DNA of 64,000 nt from positions 289,264,395 to 289,328,394 of the forward strand of contig CM022298.1 of the NCBI GenBank assembly GCA_011799875.1, in the 5' to 3' direction. This document shows, piece after piece, positions 31,790 through 42,705 of the stretch. The notes beneath the pieces are model-generated. The model was not told the DNA's origin, did no database searches, and worked only from the letters and a program-made list of their open reading frames with translations. The position numbers and the translations under genes are program-made. This DNA is from Thinopyrum elongatum (Eukaryota; Streptophyta; Magnoliopsida; Poales; Poaceae). The stretch's first letter is position 1, and each line of letters begins with the position of its first letter.

Positions 31790-32912
31790 AAGGATGAAGA
31801 TGCGCAATGTTCCAAGGCCTGTTGGTCTCCTCCTAAGATGTACGTGACTTCTTGTGTTCACGTATGTCAATCAGATAATAGGACCCATTATTGAGGTTCT
31901 TGCTGATGACAAAAGGCCCTTCCCAAGGAGGTGAAAGCTTATGCATACCCGTTTGATCTTGAATCAGTCGGAGCACTAAGTCGCCCTCCTAGAAAGTACG
32001 ACTTCGAACTCTATGGCTGTGATAGTGATGTAGGTCTTGCTGATATATTGCTGATCTTGATACCACAAAGTCATGTTCCTCATCCAGAGCATCGAGGGAG
32101 TCCTGTCGAGCTTGCTTGTTGTCTTCTTCAACATAAGCCATCACTCTAGGGGAATCATGACAAATATCGCTTGGTAGTACTGCTTCAGCACTATAAACCA
32201 CGAAGAAAAGGTGTATAACTAGTTGATCTGTTGGGGGTGGTCCATATGCTCCAAAGGACAGAAGGAAGTTCTTCAACCCAACAACCCAGAGTATGCTCAA
32301 GAGGAACCATAAGTCTGGGCTTGATGCCTCATAAAATCTCCTAATTAGCACGTTCTGCCTGCCCATTGGATTGAGGATGTGCCATGGAGGCCACGTCAAG
32401 CCGGATGTGCTCTTGCTGACAAAACTTCTTCATGGCTCCTTTGGACAAGTTAGTCCCATTATCAGTTATGATGCTTTGTGGATAACCAAAATGAAAGATA
32501 AACTTCTTCACAAACTTGACTGCTGTTTCTGCATCACAGTTACTGATAGGCTCTGCTTCAACCCATTTGGTGAATTTATCAATAGCCACGAGAAGATGAG
32601 TTTTCTTGTCTTTGGAACGTTTGAACGGACCAACCATATCAAGCCCCCACACTACAAAAGGCTAGGTGATGGGAATCATCCGAAGTTCCTGAGCTGGTAC
32701 ATGAGCCTGACGTGCAAACTTCTGACATCCATCACATCGACGAACGATATCCTCAGCAACGCCTTTGCAACCAAAGATCTTGAGCCGGCATGATAGCCAT
32801 AGTCACCAGAGTGGATCTCATTGAGGATCTCATGACCCTCATCAGGGGAGACGCAAAATTGAAAAACACCAGTGATGCTTCTTCTGTGTAACTCACCATG
32901 GACTATAGTCAT
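31790..32912 (-). pseudogene. Gypsy integrase (zinc-binding, catalytic core, C-terminal region), broken
   Basis: Integrase inserts the retrotransposon DNA into the genome. On the minus strand the zinc-binding region reads LHRRSITGVFQFCVSP and EIHSGDYGYHAGSRSLVAKA, then a short deletion near 32757, then DGCQKFARQAHVPAQEL in another frame. The catalytic core follows at 32652-32341: GLDMVGPFK with the first Asp, TDNGTN with the second, and HPQSNGQAERAN with the Glu. A stop separates PIT from PFVVWG, and another follows the AERAN motif. The C-terminal region (WEGPFVISKNLNNGSYYLID) runs to about 31800. All DDE residues remain, but the frame is broken at least three times. Confidence 0.85.
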
Positions 32913-33101
32913 TGCTTTGAACGGCGAACGATCCGTCGAGCGCTAAGTTCATCCTCAGGGAGCTCGCCTCAAGTCAGATAGGCCAGATAAGGAACCGTCC
33001 AGTCTGGGGTGGCACGAAGAGTCGCCACCAACTATGCCTCCTGGTCAGGTATAGCCAAATCTTCCTCGAATGGCAACTTGATAGAGGGATTATGAAGGAC
33101 A

Positions 33102-33722
33102 TCAAGGAAAACATTTGGTGGCCATGAGGGGGTCCTTAGAACCCCACTTTCCAGGAACTTGCTGAGCAACTAAATCAGAGTCGCCCAGGCATCTGACCCG
33201 GCTAAGATTCATTTCCTTAGACATCCGAAGGCCATGGAGGAGAGCTTCGTACTCAGCTGCATTGTTAGTACAAGGAAACATTATGCTCAGAACATAACAC
33301 AATTTATCACCACCTAGGGAAGATAAGATAACTCCAGCCCCCGAGACCTCTAGCTGTCTAGAACCATCAACGAGAATTGTCCAATAAGTTTTGTCTGGCT
33401 TCTCTTCAGGGACTTGAAATTCAGTCCAATCATTGATGAAATCCACGAGTGCTTGAGACTTAATAGCTGTATGGGGCACATGTTTGAGATGATGTGGCCC
33501 AAGCTCAATTACCCACTTAGCGATCCGACTTGTGGCCTCCCTGTTTTGGATGATGTCTCCCAACGGGGCAGAGCTAACCACTGTTATTGGGTGTTCCAAA
33601 AAATAATGTTTCAGCCTGCGACTCACCATGAAGACCCTGAAAACCAGCTTCTGCCAGTGTGGATATCTCTGCTTGGATTGCGTTAAGACTTCACTGACAT
33701 AGTAGACTGGCTGTTGAACAGA
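33102..33722 (-). pseudogene. Gypsy RNase H domain
   Basis: RNase H removes the RNA strand during reverse transcription. After a TAA at about 33720 the frame continues as VQQPVYYVSEVLTQ, then RLKHYFLEHPITVV (the RT thumb/connection), then TYWTILVDGSRQ with the first catalytic Asp, NNAAEYEALLHGL with the catalytic Glu, and CLGDSDLVAQQV with the next Asp. The catalytic series is complete. The frame is lost after about 33102, before the integrase part. Confidence 0.85.
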
Positions 33723-34571
33723 TTATTCTTTTCCAGCCTCCTTGCGCTCCACGACAACTGCAACACTTACCGCTTTGTTATTGGCAGCAATGTATAGGAG
33801 CATAGGCTCTTTGCCGATAGGTGCAGCCAACACAGGCAGCTCAGCCAATTTATTCTTGAGGGCTTCAAAAGCTTTATCCGCAACGTCTCTCCAGACGAAG
33901 TTGTCAGTCTTTTTCAGCATCTGATACAGAGGGATTGCCTTCTCATCGAGGCGGCTTATGAACCGGCTCAAAGCAGCTATACAACCCGCCATACGCTGAA
34001 CATCATTGATGTTGGCCGGCTTGGAAACGGAGGTCACCGCCTTGATTTTCTCTGGATTAGCTTCAATTCCTTGTTCAGATACTAGAAAACCTAACAATTT
34101 GCCTGCTGGAACTCCGAAGACACACTTGGTCGGGTTAAGCATCATCTTGTACCACCGAAGGTTGTCAAAGGTCTCTTTGAGAGCATCTAGCAAAGTCTCC
34201 TTCTTCTGAGACTTGACAACAATATCGTCAACATAAGCATGAACATTGCGCCCAATTTGATTGTGAAACCAATTCTGCATGCAACGCTGATAAGTCACCC
34301 CTTCACTCTTAAGCCCGAAAGGCATCAAGACATAGCAGAAAGCCCCAAAAGGTATGATGAAGGCCGTCTTCTCCTGGTCCTCAACAGCCATCTTAATCTG
34401 ATGATAGCCGGAGTAAGCATCTAGGAAACATAAACTCTCACACCCAACGGTGGAATCGATAATATGATCAATGTGGGGGAGGGCGAACGGATCTTTGGGA
34501 AAAGCCTTGCTGAGATCAGTGTAATTAACACACATACGCCAAGTACCATTCTTCTTTAGAACAAGTTCTGG
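33723..34571 (-). pseudogene. Gypsy reverse transcriptase, main part
   Basis: Reading from the CACTA junction: PELVLKKNGTWRMCVNYTDL, then DAYSGYHQIKM with a catalytic Asp, MPFGLKSEGVTYQRCM, and AYVDDIVVKS with the YVDD active site, then LGFLVSEQGIEANPEK and the RNase H-proximal LYIAANNKAVSVAVV. About 283 codons are open. It continues in frame from the 5' piece at 37607-37786, which was separated by the CACTA insertion (EWLAN joined to PELVL after removal of one ATT duplication). A stop at its end cuts off RNase H. Confidence 0.9.
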
Positions 34572-35399
34572 ATTCACTAGTGGAAAAACGGCTAGCCACA
34601 ACTATCGTTGGTGGCACGCCATTTCCCATCAATGCCAGCACTATTTTTTTCCAAATAGTGCTAGCGTAGGCCAAATCAACACGTCAGCTTTACATGCTTA
34701 GTGCTGGCGTTGCTTTTCTTTGAAATGCCACAAATCTTTTGGCCCATATGCACTCACCATTTGGAACGCACTGGTGGCGTTGCTTTTATTTGCACGTCAT
34801 AGTTAGTTTGTTAGTGCTGGCGTCCGTCTGCTTTGCACGCCAGAAACACTTTTTTTCCATTTGATCAAGTGTTTTAAATATTTAATTATTATACTAGTCA
34901 CAAAATAATAGAAATTTTATATTATGCTTTTTGTGATAATTAATTTTACTGTTTTTGTCAATTTACGAATTTTATTTCTTTACTACCAGTTCAAATTTTG
35001 AGTCTTTTATTTTGTCAAGTCTTTCATTATTAATCTTAGGCTTTTTTTATTTGGCCTGTTATTAGCTATGGCGTTGCCCTTTCTCCCAATGCCAGCGATA
35101 ACCTATCTGAGTCAACTTAGTAAAAGACCTAAGTCACCGCTCTCTCCCATTTCACACCCCTCCCTCTGACCAAAGCCGCCGCCACCCCGTCGACGGCCCG
35201 TTAACGGCCCCGTTGCCACCCCGTTGCCGCCCCTCGCCGACACCAAGGTTAGATCCACTACTCCTCCCATGGCATCCCCTTCCTCTCCACTCTCCCACGT
35301 CCTCCGTTCGCGGACATGCCGCCGGGATCCATTGGGATTCATGTAGTTGATTAGGGGATTGCTTTAATTTGTGTAGAAACTTTAGTATATATATCATGG

Positions 35400-35480
35400 A
35401 TGTCATGTAGAATCCAAAGTTAGTTGCATGGATTGCTTTGTGTCATGTAGAATCCAAAGTTAGTTGCATGGATTGCTTTG
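35400..35480. repeat. 40-bp direct repeat in the 3.0-kb CACTA
   Basis: GTCATGTAGAATCCAAAGTT plus about 20 further bases occurs twice in a row upstream of the B3-like gene, followed by shorter GTGTAGAAATTGTAGCT repeats. Confidence 0.7.
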
Positions 35481-35712
35481 TGTAGAAATTGTAGCTAGTG
35501 ATAATTACTAGTGTAGAAATTGTAGCTTTGTGTAGAAATTTTGTTTATTTGTGTATGCAATTACTAGTGTACAATGTGTTTATATACTTAGGCCCCAACC
35601 CGTCACCATCCGCTTGTACCTACTTGTTAAATTGTTGTGGTTTTCCAATACTTTAAATTTTCAATACTTCACAATCAAACACAGCCTTAGTTTCAATTAA
35701 ATTATATGTAGA

Positions 35713-36690
35713 ATGGAGCAGCCGCCACCATGTCCAGTGTGCAACTCAAGGTGCGCAACCGACCTTTCAAGTGGCACGCTGTTTGGCATCTACTTCCAGA
35801 CGTGCTTTGTTCCTATAGCGGTAACGCATTACATGAATGAACCTTCTATAACAATTTTTTCTTTTGTTTTTTTTCTGCTATTTCCCGTAATGCAATGTGT
35901 TTGTTTTTTGGTTTTTTTACACAGATCATCCCTTGCAATGTGAGACTGGAGTTCAATGAGCTCATTACCGAAGACACTGTGATCTTCGATGCTCCAGGGG
36001 GGGCCTACACTATGGAGGTCCACAAGGGATGAAAAACATCCCAGATTGAAGGAGATGAATGTAATTGTTTCATCAACCACATGCATCTCACTGGGGGTGA
36101 ACTTATCAGCTTCTCCTTTAGAAGACAAACTCCAATGTTGGCTGTTATCTACATCAATTGGGAGGACAAAGATGATGACCCACTTGATGAAGCCCTCTAT
36201 GCCAAAGGAATCAGGCTAAGCGAGGACGAATCGGTCAACCTCTCATACATACTTAATCCACGTGATGACTATGTCGGGATGCCATTCGTGACCCGCCTGA
36301 CAAGGACAATGTTGACCGCCATGTCATGGTATGTTACTTGTTGGTGTAGAAATTTGATATGCTTAGTGTTGAAATTTGATGATATATATGCTTAGTTATG
36401 ACATGCTTGTAGTAATGTAATATATATGCTTAGTTGTGACATGCTTGTAGTAATGTGATATGCTTAGTGTAATAATGTGTTGCGATATATATATGCTTAG
36501 TGTAGAATTTGAGGATATGCTTAGTGTGTAGTAATGTGATATATATGCTTAGTGTAGAACATGATGAATGCTCTTAGATAGTGTGTAGTAATGTGATATG
36601 CTTACTAATGTGTTGTGATATATATATGCTTAGTGTAGAATTTGAGGATATGCTTAGTGTGTAGTAATGTGATATGCTTACTAATGTGTT

Positions 36691-36739
<49 letters not shown>

Positions 36740-37138
36740 TTAGTGTAGAATTTGAGGATATGCTTAATGTGTAGTAAGGTGATATGCTTAATTAGTGTAG
36801 AACGTGATGAATATGCTCTTAATTAGCTAGTGTGTAGTAATGTGACATGCTCATTTACTATTTATTTTTTTGTCCAGAAATTACCTAAGAGGCTAAGTGA
36901 GAGCTGTGGCATCAGGCCGAATGAAGCAGGCATTGCTGGACTATGCCTTACCACAAAGGGCTCCATCACGAACTGTGCTTACACACTTGACACGGACGGT
37001 CGCACTGTGTTTAGCACCGCGGGATGGAACAACTTCCTTGCTGGAAAGAATCTCCAGGTTGGACAGGCCATCTTAGTTAACATCAGGAACACCCGGCGCC
37101 ATGGCTTGAGGATGATGGTGGTTATCGACCTCATTTAG
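35713..37138 (+). pseudogene. B3-domain-like gene captured in a CACTA element
   Basis: Exon 1 (35713-35820) starts MEQPPPCPVCNSRC, a Cys-rich opening, and ends at donor TAGCG/GTAACG. Exon 2 (35925-36328) gives IIPCNVRLEFNELI, YTMEVHKG, a TGA, then QIEGDECNCFINHMHLTGGE and LISFSFRRQTPMLAVIY, the order of strands and the GxxWxxF-like and LxGGExxxF features of a plant B3 DNA-binding domain. Exon 3 (36878-37138) has GIAGLCLTTKGS, then FSTAGWNNFLAGKNLQVGQ and MMVVIDLI, a second B3-like unit. B3 proteins bind DNA in the nucleus. The in-frame TGA near 36030 and a splice-phase mismatch at the second intron suggest decay. Assignment is by pattern only. Confidence 0.55.
36360..36840. repeat. Intronic tandem repeat with (TA)n
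   Basis: The second intron of the B3-like gene is filled with units of TGTGATATATATGCTTAGTG, AGAATTTGAGGATATGCTTA and GTGTAGTAATGTG, and a (TA)n tract of about 40 bases at 36694-36737. Confidence 0.85.
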
Positions 37139-37606
37139 AACTATGTGTGTGGCGGGGCAGTACATGAATGAACTGCTTAATTATGTATTAGCGCTATGTA
37201 CTAGTACTGTTTTAGCTCGTAATGTTTCTATTAACTAGTTATGTTTGTGAGATCTAGCTAGCTAGCAGCCACTTAGATATCAACTACTAATGTTCTATTA
37301 TCTAGTACTGTTCTACTATGTAATGTTATATAGTATGTACTTAGTGTTAATGTGAAATGCAAATGTTACATGGTGTTGAAAAACCTTTTTTTTGTGCACG
37401 AATCATTCGTGGCGTGCAAATTACATTGTGCACCGCTAGGTGAGTCGTGCAAAAATCGCACGCCAGCAACACGAATAATACTGCTGATGTAGGCTTCAGC
37501 GCCACCACTATTTTTTAACACTCGTGCCATATTGGTGGCATGGGGCTCCTACGCCAGCAAGGTTGTTTTTGGCACGCCATAGCTAGGCTTTTCTGCACTA
37601 GTGATT

Positions 37607-37786
37607 GGCCAACCACTCAGGATGGAATACTTCCACAATGAACCCAGCAGCTAGGAGCCGGGCCACTTCTTCCCCAATAGCCTTGCGTCTCTCCTCGTTA
37701 AAACAATGGAGGTATTGCCAGAGTGGTTTCATCTTAGGATCAACATTAAGGTGGTGCTCAGTGAATTCTCTTGGTACACCAGGCAT
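37607..37786 (-). pseudogene. Gypsy reverse transcriptase, 5' piece
   Basis: Encodes GVPREFTEHHLNVDPKMKPL, then RRKAIGEEVARLLAAGFIVE and FHPEWLAN at the CACTA border. This is the fingers region that precedes PxxVLKKNGxWRMC in Gypsy reverse transcriptases; the rest of the protein resumes beyond the CACTA insertion at 34571. Confidence 0.85.
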
Positions 37787-37882
37787 GTCAGAAGGTTTCC
37801 ATGCAAAGATGTCCCGATTCTCACAGATGAACTCGATGAGCGCGCTTTCCTATTTGGGATCCATACCGGTCCCAATAGTGAA

Positions 37883-38557
37883 CTACTGGGATGAGTCGCC
37901 CGGGGTGAAGTCAACCTGTTTTGTATCTCTGGCCGACGTAAACTTGAGGGGTGGGTCAGATTCTATGGTGGGCTTCTTGCGAGAAGTCAGGTCAGCCGGG
38001 TTAACATTGGATGTGTAAAATTTTAACTCCTCCGCTGCGCAGTCCGACTCAGCATAAGCTGCGTCCCCTTCTTCACACTCTCGAGCAATTTTTCTGTCCC
38101 CATTGATTGTGACAGTACCCTTTGGCCCAGGCATCTTGAGCTTGAGATACACATAACAAGGTCGAGCCATGAAACAAGCATAAGCCGGCTGCCCAAACAA
38201 GGCTTGATAAGGACTCCTGATCTTGACCACCTCAAACATCAGAAACTCTGTTCTGGAGTTATACTCATCACCAAATGCAACCTCTAGCTTGATCCGGCCA
38301 ATGGGGTAAGCAGATTTCCCGGGAATGATCCCGTGAAAAACAGTTAAAGATTGTGAGAGTTGCTTCTCTAACAAATTCATACGCCTGAAGGTGTCACAAT
38401 ATAGGATGTTGATGCTGCTTCCTCCATCCATCAGTACCTTTGTGATCTTGTATCCATCAACTTGAGGCGCCACCACCAAAGCCAGGCCACCGGGGTTATC
38501 AACCCATGGTGGGTGATCAGCCCTACTCCAAGTGACTGGTTGCTCTGACCAATTCAA
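37883..38557 (-). pseudogene. Gypsy protease region
   Basis: An aspartic protease that would cut the retroelement polyprotein. The frame has LALVVAPQVDGYKITKV, then LMDGGSSINILY with the catalytic Asp in DGGS, then FGDEYNSRTEFLMFEV and SPYQALFGQPAYACFM. About 224 codons are open. A variable Lys/Ser/Pro-rich linker ends at a stop near 37883, short of the reverse transcriptase; in an active copy the frame should run on. Confidence 0.8.
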
Positions 38558-38639
38558 ATATACCGAGGAACTGCCGGCTCAACCAGATTAACAGCACGTT
38601 TTTGAACCTTGTTGTCCAGCTTGCAGGTACTAGTGGTAA

Positions 38640-39377
38640 AGATGTGATATTACCCACTATTTAACTTCTTAGGATTGCTCTGAAAACCTGTCTGGTTGCC
38701 CTGATGTTGATTGCCACCTTGGCCAGAATGCTGATTGCCCCCTCCATGATTTCCAGATCCTTGATATCCAGCTCCAGACCCGCCATGACTGTTATACCCA
38801 CCAGATGGGCCACCTCCAGGGAAGCCGGATCTTGAGCCGCCAGTGCCGAGTTGTCCTGGGTTTCCGCCACCACCACCTTGGTGATGCTGATAAGCTTGAT
38901 TTTTAAACTGCTTCATGATATAGCAATTCTCCCAAGAGTGGCTTGCCGGCTTATCTGGAGTACTATGCTTAGGACAAGGTCCTTTGAGGGCTTCCTCAAA
39001 ATTGCGGGCTTTATTGGCATTGAACAGGCTCCCACAATTATTCCGCCTTTGGCCCTTGAAACCAGTGTTGGTGTTAGCAACAAAATCCGAGCCACCCTCT
39101 GGGTTTTTACGCTTGTCGCCATTGCCCTGACCACTATGGTTGCCGTTTAACCCTCGGTTACCCTGCTGCTGACCTTTGCCACCACCATTCTTCTTCCTTT
39201 GCTAGTCTGATCATCATCTGGGTTAGGAACTTTCATGGTGTCTGATTCTGCATACCGGGTTAAGACATCCATGAGCTCACCCATGTCCGTAACCGTTCGC
39301 TTAAGTCCACCGAGCTTCTGAACGAGGGGGTCAAAATGGCAGTTTTTCTCTAGGATCAAAACGGCTTGAGCTGCCAA
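38640..39377 (-). pseudogene. Gypsy gag, C-terminal part with a Cys/His segment and Gly-rich tail
   Basis: Nucleocapsid-side part of gag. In one frame: AQAVLILEKNCHFDPLVQKL and MGELMDVLTRYAESD; after frameshifts, CPKHSTPDKPASHSWENCYI, a Cys-His-Cys arrangement fitting a degenerate zinc knuckle, then a Gly/Gln/Asn/His-rich tail (38916-38650) built on GGxxNQHQGNQ. Frames change at least twice. Confidence 0.65.
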
Positions 39378-39493
39378 TATGCCATCCGAAGAGTGGGTGA
39401 CATCCGCGACCCGGCAAGGCCAATGATGAGCTGACTCGCCTTCGCGTTGGACACAGTGTGATCAACAATGGTCATGGGACGCTTGCAATTTCC

Positions 39494-39880
39494 CTAGAAG
39501 TACTTGATAATGTGCGCCTTCAATTCCGCCCAAGTATTGATGGAGTTAGGTGGTAAATTCTTCAGCCAGGTATGAGCAGGCCCTTCCAGCATCATAGTTA
39601 AATACTTGGCGCAGACCATGTCGCTGACATCCAACATGTCCATAGCAATTTCATAACTCTCAATCCTAGCTACCGGCTCAAGGTCAGGCGTGTAGTCAAA
39701 ATCCTTCCGAGGGCCCTTGAAATCCTTAGGCATACGCTCGTTGCGCAGAGCCAGTACCAGGAACGGTATCCCGATGGTTCGCGTGCTCGACCCAACACCT
39801 TGCGAGGCTAGCGGGGTCAAGGGGGGTGACTGATGAGCCAGCATATGGGCCGCCTCTGCTTCTCGTCGTGCCCAAGCCAT
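39494..39880 (-). pseudogene. Gypsy gag core
   Basis: Forms the virus-like particle shell of the retrotransposon. The frame contains RMPKDFKGPRKDFDYTPDLE, then ESYEIAMDMLDVSDMVCAKY, then MMLEGPAHTWLKNLPPNSI and WAELKAHIIKYF, all characteristic of plant Gypsy gag (retrotrans_gag-like). It ends at a stop where FIKNF-type sequence should continue. Other gag parts lie on both sides in different frames. Confidence 0.8.
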
Positions 39881-40497
39881 GTCGACGATCTCCTAGGCAT
39901 CCAAAGCCCCCTGCCGGGGCGGGTCATGCTGCTGCTCACGTAGCCGTCGGCCATTGCTCGAGACGGCCGGCAACTCAGCATGACGGCTCCTGCTTTGACT
40001 TGGATGTGGGGTGGAGTGGGGGCATTGCTGACTTTAATAATAATTCGCCTATTGAGCCACCGTAGTTTTTAGCAGCTCGATGGCATGCAAAGCCTCTCTT
40101 TCTACCATGGTATTCCCTGTGATCGGAAGCGTAGCGAGATTGGCAGCCGCCGCCACCAGGTTATCAACAAGGTTGGAGAAGTGACCCGCCGGTGTCATGA
40201 AATGATCCAGAGTCGTCCGAACAGGTGGCGGGTGTGGTGCTGGCTAACGAGGTTGAGCCGGAGGTGGCCCACCATTGTTGTCTTGAGGTACAACCCGGCT
40301 CAATCAGGGTATGACCGGTTCAGTGGGGGTGCTCGTACCGGCATCGGGCATGTTGAACAGAAGTCTTCCCTCAAAGCCAGGGGCAAGCGAGTCTCATGAC
40401 ATCTCCTATGAACCTCTTCGGAAGCGTGCTGGAAAAGGCCCAGACGCCACGCCTCTATTCTTAGGCCCTGTGTTTCATTATGGATCTGAGTTTGTAA

Positions 40498-41217
40498 CTA
40501 CACTATGCGAGTACTCTCAGCATTGATGTCCTCCCGAGCTTTAGTCATCTGCTCATGGATTTTAGCTATCTTTGCATTGCGCTCTTCCTGGATCTCTGCT
40601 GTTAAGGACGACTCAAGAAGAGTTGTTAACGAGGTGACCAGCTCCGAGGGGACTTGAGTCAGCGGCTTGACGGGGCCAACCGCGCTCGGATCAGTCGCCG
40701 AGGCACCGGCTCCTCCCATGGCACCTGCCACGGTGGACTTAGGAGCCGGGGCGGTGCCTGCCATATAGACAGCGGTTCAACAGGACGACTCATGGTCGAT
40801 CGGGGCCAACTCGTCATCAGAGCAGCCCCCAAGCCTGCCATCGTACAAAGGGCGGATTGATTCAGTCTCCCTGATCGATGACTTACCGTCGGAGTAGACC
40901 AGGGTGTCGCCACCAGACGCTGAGTTATCTGCAAGATCGACCCCCTGAGTGAAGCCAATGAAGACATGGTTCCGACCGGCTTGAGCCCGGGCGCGTTGTG
41001 TGCGCTGAGCCGGCTCGACGATGTCGGTGTAGATGTCCGGCTCATGTCCTGACTTGCCGATCTTGCTGATGAAGACATGGATCTTGCTGAAGGGGACCCG
41101 GCCTGAGTCGATGTAGAGCTTGCCACGGCGACTCTTGGTCATGCGGCCGATCGCGTATCCCTCGATCCTTGGGAGAGCTCCCTCCAAGAACTCAACACCA
41201 CCAAGTGATAGCCCCAC
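40498..41217 (-). pseudogene. Leader ORF and gag N-terminal region of the Gypsy element
   Basis: Two frames follow the LTR: 41217-40777 (starting MGLSLGGVEFLEGALPR, with KSRRGKLYIDSGRVPFSK and HVFIGFTQGVDLADNSASG) and 40764-40498 (MAGTAPAPKSTVAGAMGG, then a Glu/Lys/Ala helix with SSLTAEIQEERNAKIAKIHE). The second resembles the N-terminal helical part of gag. Between 39880 and 40498 the sequence has multiple stops and no clear frame. Confidence 0.5.
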
Positions 41218-41229
41218 GGTGGCCCCAAC

Positions 41230-41635
41230 TGTCGTGAGGCCATCGCCGCTAGGTGATTTCTTGAACGGGGTTGATTGGAATCGAGAGACTAGGGTTTACC
41301 CAGGTTCGGCCCCTCATGGTGGAGGTAAAAGCCTCTCCTGCTTGATTGATATTGATGATGATGATCTAGATTACAAGCATGCAACTTGGCTAACCTAGTA
41401 CTCGAGAGCTCGTAACTTCCTCTTTCCACCTTAAGGGCTCCCCTTTATATACAGGTGGAGGCCCTGGGCTTACAATAGAGTCCATGTCGTACTACGATCT
41501 ATGACTTAGTATGTTTCCTATTTGTCTTGTTTCCTAAGTAAGGAAGCTTTAGGGGGCGACTTATACTTCTGGCCCATGAGCCGCTGTCTAAAAGTAATGG
41601 GCCCTATGTCGGCCCATTCTATGAGCCGCCCTACA
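41230..41635 (-). repeat. LTR of the 29.8-41.6 kb Gypsy element
   Basis: The block starts TGTCGTGAGG and ends GCCGCCCTACA, so on the minus strand it is TGTAGGGCGG..CACGACA, with TG..CA ends. It contains a minus-strand TATA box (TATATAAA, complement of 41444-41451), and the leader ORF starts right after its inner edge. Only this 5' LTR is present in the window. Confidence 0.7.
41444..41451 (-). promoter_or_regulatory. TATA box of the Gypsy LTR
   Basis: TATATAAAGGGG on the minus strand within the LTR, in the expected direction for transcription of gag-pol. Confidence 0.6.
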
Positions 41636-41664
41636 GGTCTTGAGATCTCTGAAGGTCATAGAGT

Positions 41665-42113
41665 CGGTGTCCTAACCGGCGGATCTCGGGTAGGGGGTCC
41701 CGAACTATGGACCTTGGATCGATGGGGAACAATAGACATAGGACATGATGTTTACCCAGGTTTGGGCCCTCTCTAGGAGGTAAAACCCTATGTCCTGCTT
41801 GATTATTTTTCTTGTGTATAAGGGGGTTACAGAGTAGATCTACCACGAGATCAGACAAACTAAACCCTAACTAGTAGGATGGTGATTGTTCCTCTAGCCA
41901 CTACGGACTAAGCCCCTTGGTTTATATAGACACCGGGGGTACTAGGGTTTACATATAGTCGGTTACACGAAGGAAACATCAGATCGTCCATCATGACTTG
42001 GGGTGCGCTTCAAGGCAGAAGAAGTCTTCAATCTGGATACGGTGAGGCCCAACAGTTCGGCCCATGAGAGACAAGCCGGCCACCTGAGAACCCCCTAGTC
42101 CAGGACTCCCTCA
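41665..42113 (-). repeat. LTR 1 (3' LTR of element A)
   Basis: About 449 bases, from TCGGTGTCCTAACCGG to CAGGACTCCCTCA. On the minus strand it starts TGAGGGAGTCCTGG and contains TATATAAA (complement of 41921-41928). It is clearly homologous to LTR 2 at 60415-60886, sharing TCTCGGGTAGGGGGTCCC, GTTTACC, GGTAAAACCCTA and GTCCTGCTTGATT. The outer TG is mutated. The bases just to the right on the minus strand (TTCGGGGGATAC before TGAGGG) look like a polypurine tract, so this is the 3' LTR. Confidence 0.8.
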
Positions 42114-42705
42114 GTATCCCCCGAACTAGCCTTCAACGTCGTCCCTATAATACTTTTGTGACCGCATACTCTGGCTTGCAGGTGAGTTCCCTTTTCTCCT
42201 TGAGTGTTCAGAATAATCCTTCCCTGTTTGAACCTTCGATCAGTACTTGATTCAATTCGATCATACGCCGGGCGGTGTCCGGATTTCGAACTATCCATTT
42301 TACTTAGCTTAGAGTGCCAACCGTTCGAGTGTGAACAGTATCCTCAACTGACAACTTTTGGTGAAGGGCCACGTCCAATCGCAACATTATGAGGGCTCGA
42401 TGCGTGGCCCGAGGCACCCCCTTATCGCTACGTCTCATCTTGGCAGAGAACATGTCCCTTTTTTAAGGGATTTGATCAATGATCCCCCGCATCTATCCGC
42501 GCGTGACACTTCAGATATATCAGGAAATGGCGAGGCCAACGGCGCGTTTAAAGGACTCCTGGTATCCTGGTTGCTTATAAAAAGGAAACAACCACAATTA
42601 TCACTGTACTCCCTTCTTCTTACCTCCGCCGCACCTCTCCTAATCCACAGAGCTCGAGCTCCCCGTCATGACCTTTCTCCAAAGATCCCTTCCCCGCACC
42701 AGGCG

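Larger units (their letters stand above)
34575..37603. mobile_element. CACTA transposon (3029 bp) carrying a B3-like gene, in the Gypsy reverse transcriptase
   Basis: Left end CACTAGTGGAAAAACGGCTA and right end (complement) CACTAGTGCAGAAAAGCCTA are terminal inverted repeats; the target duplication is ATT on both sides (34572-34574 and 37604-37606). Removing the element restores a continuous reverse transcriptase frame, which fixes both borders. Subterminal zones repeat GGCACGCCA, GCTGGCGT and ATGCCAGC. It has no transposase; it carries one spliced gene (35713-37138) and is therefore a non-autonomous gene-carrying CACTA. Confidence 0.95.
29794..41635 (-). mobile_element. Gypsy LTR retrotransposon with antisense gene, left LTR not found
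   Basis: Reading on the minus strand: LTR 41635-41230, leader ORF, gag, protease, reverse transcriptase, RNase H, integrase (to about 31790), then a plus-strand gene at 29826-30891. The order protease-RT-RNase H-integrase marks the Gypsy superfamily. The reverse transcriptase is split by a 3029-bp CACTA element at 34575-37603. The left (3') LTR is not seen; the LINE and the DNA transposon replace that side. Frameshifts and stops throughout pol show it is inactive. Confidence 0.85.
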
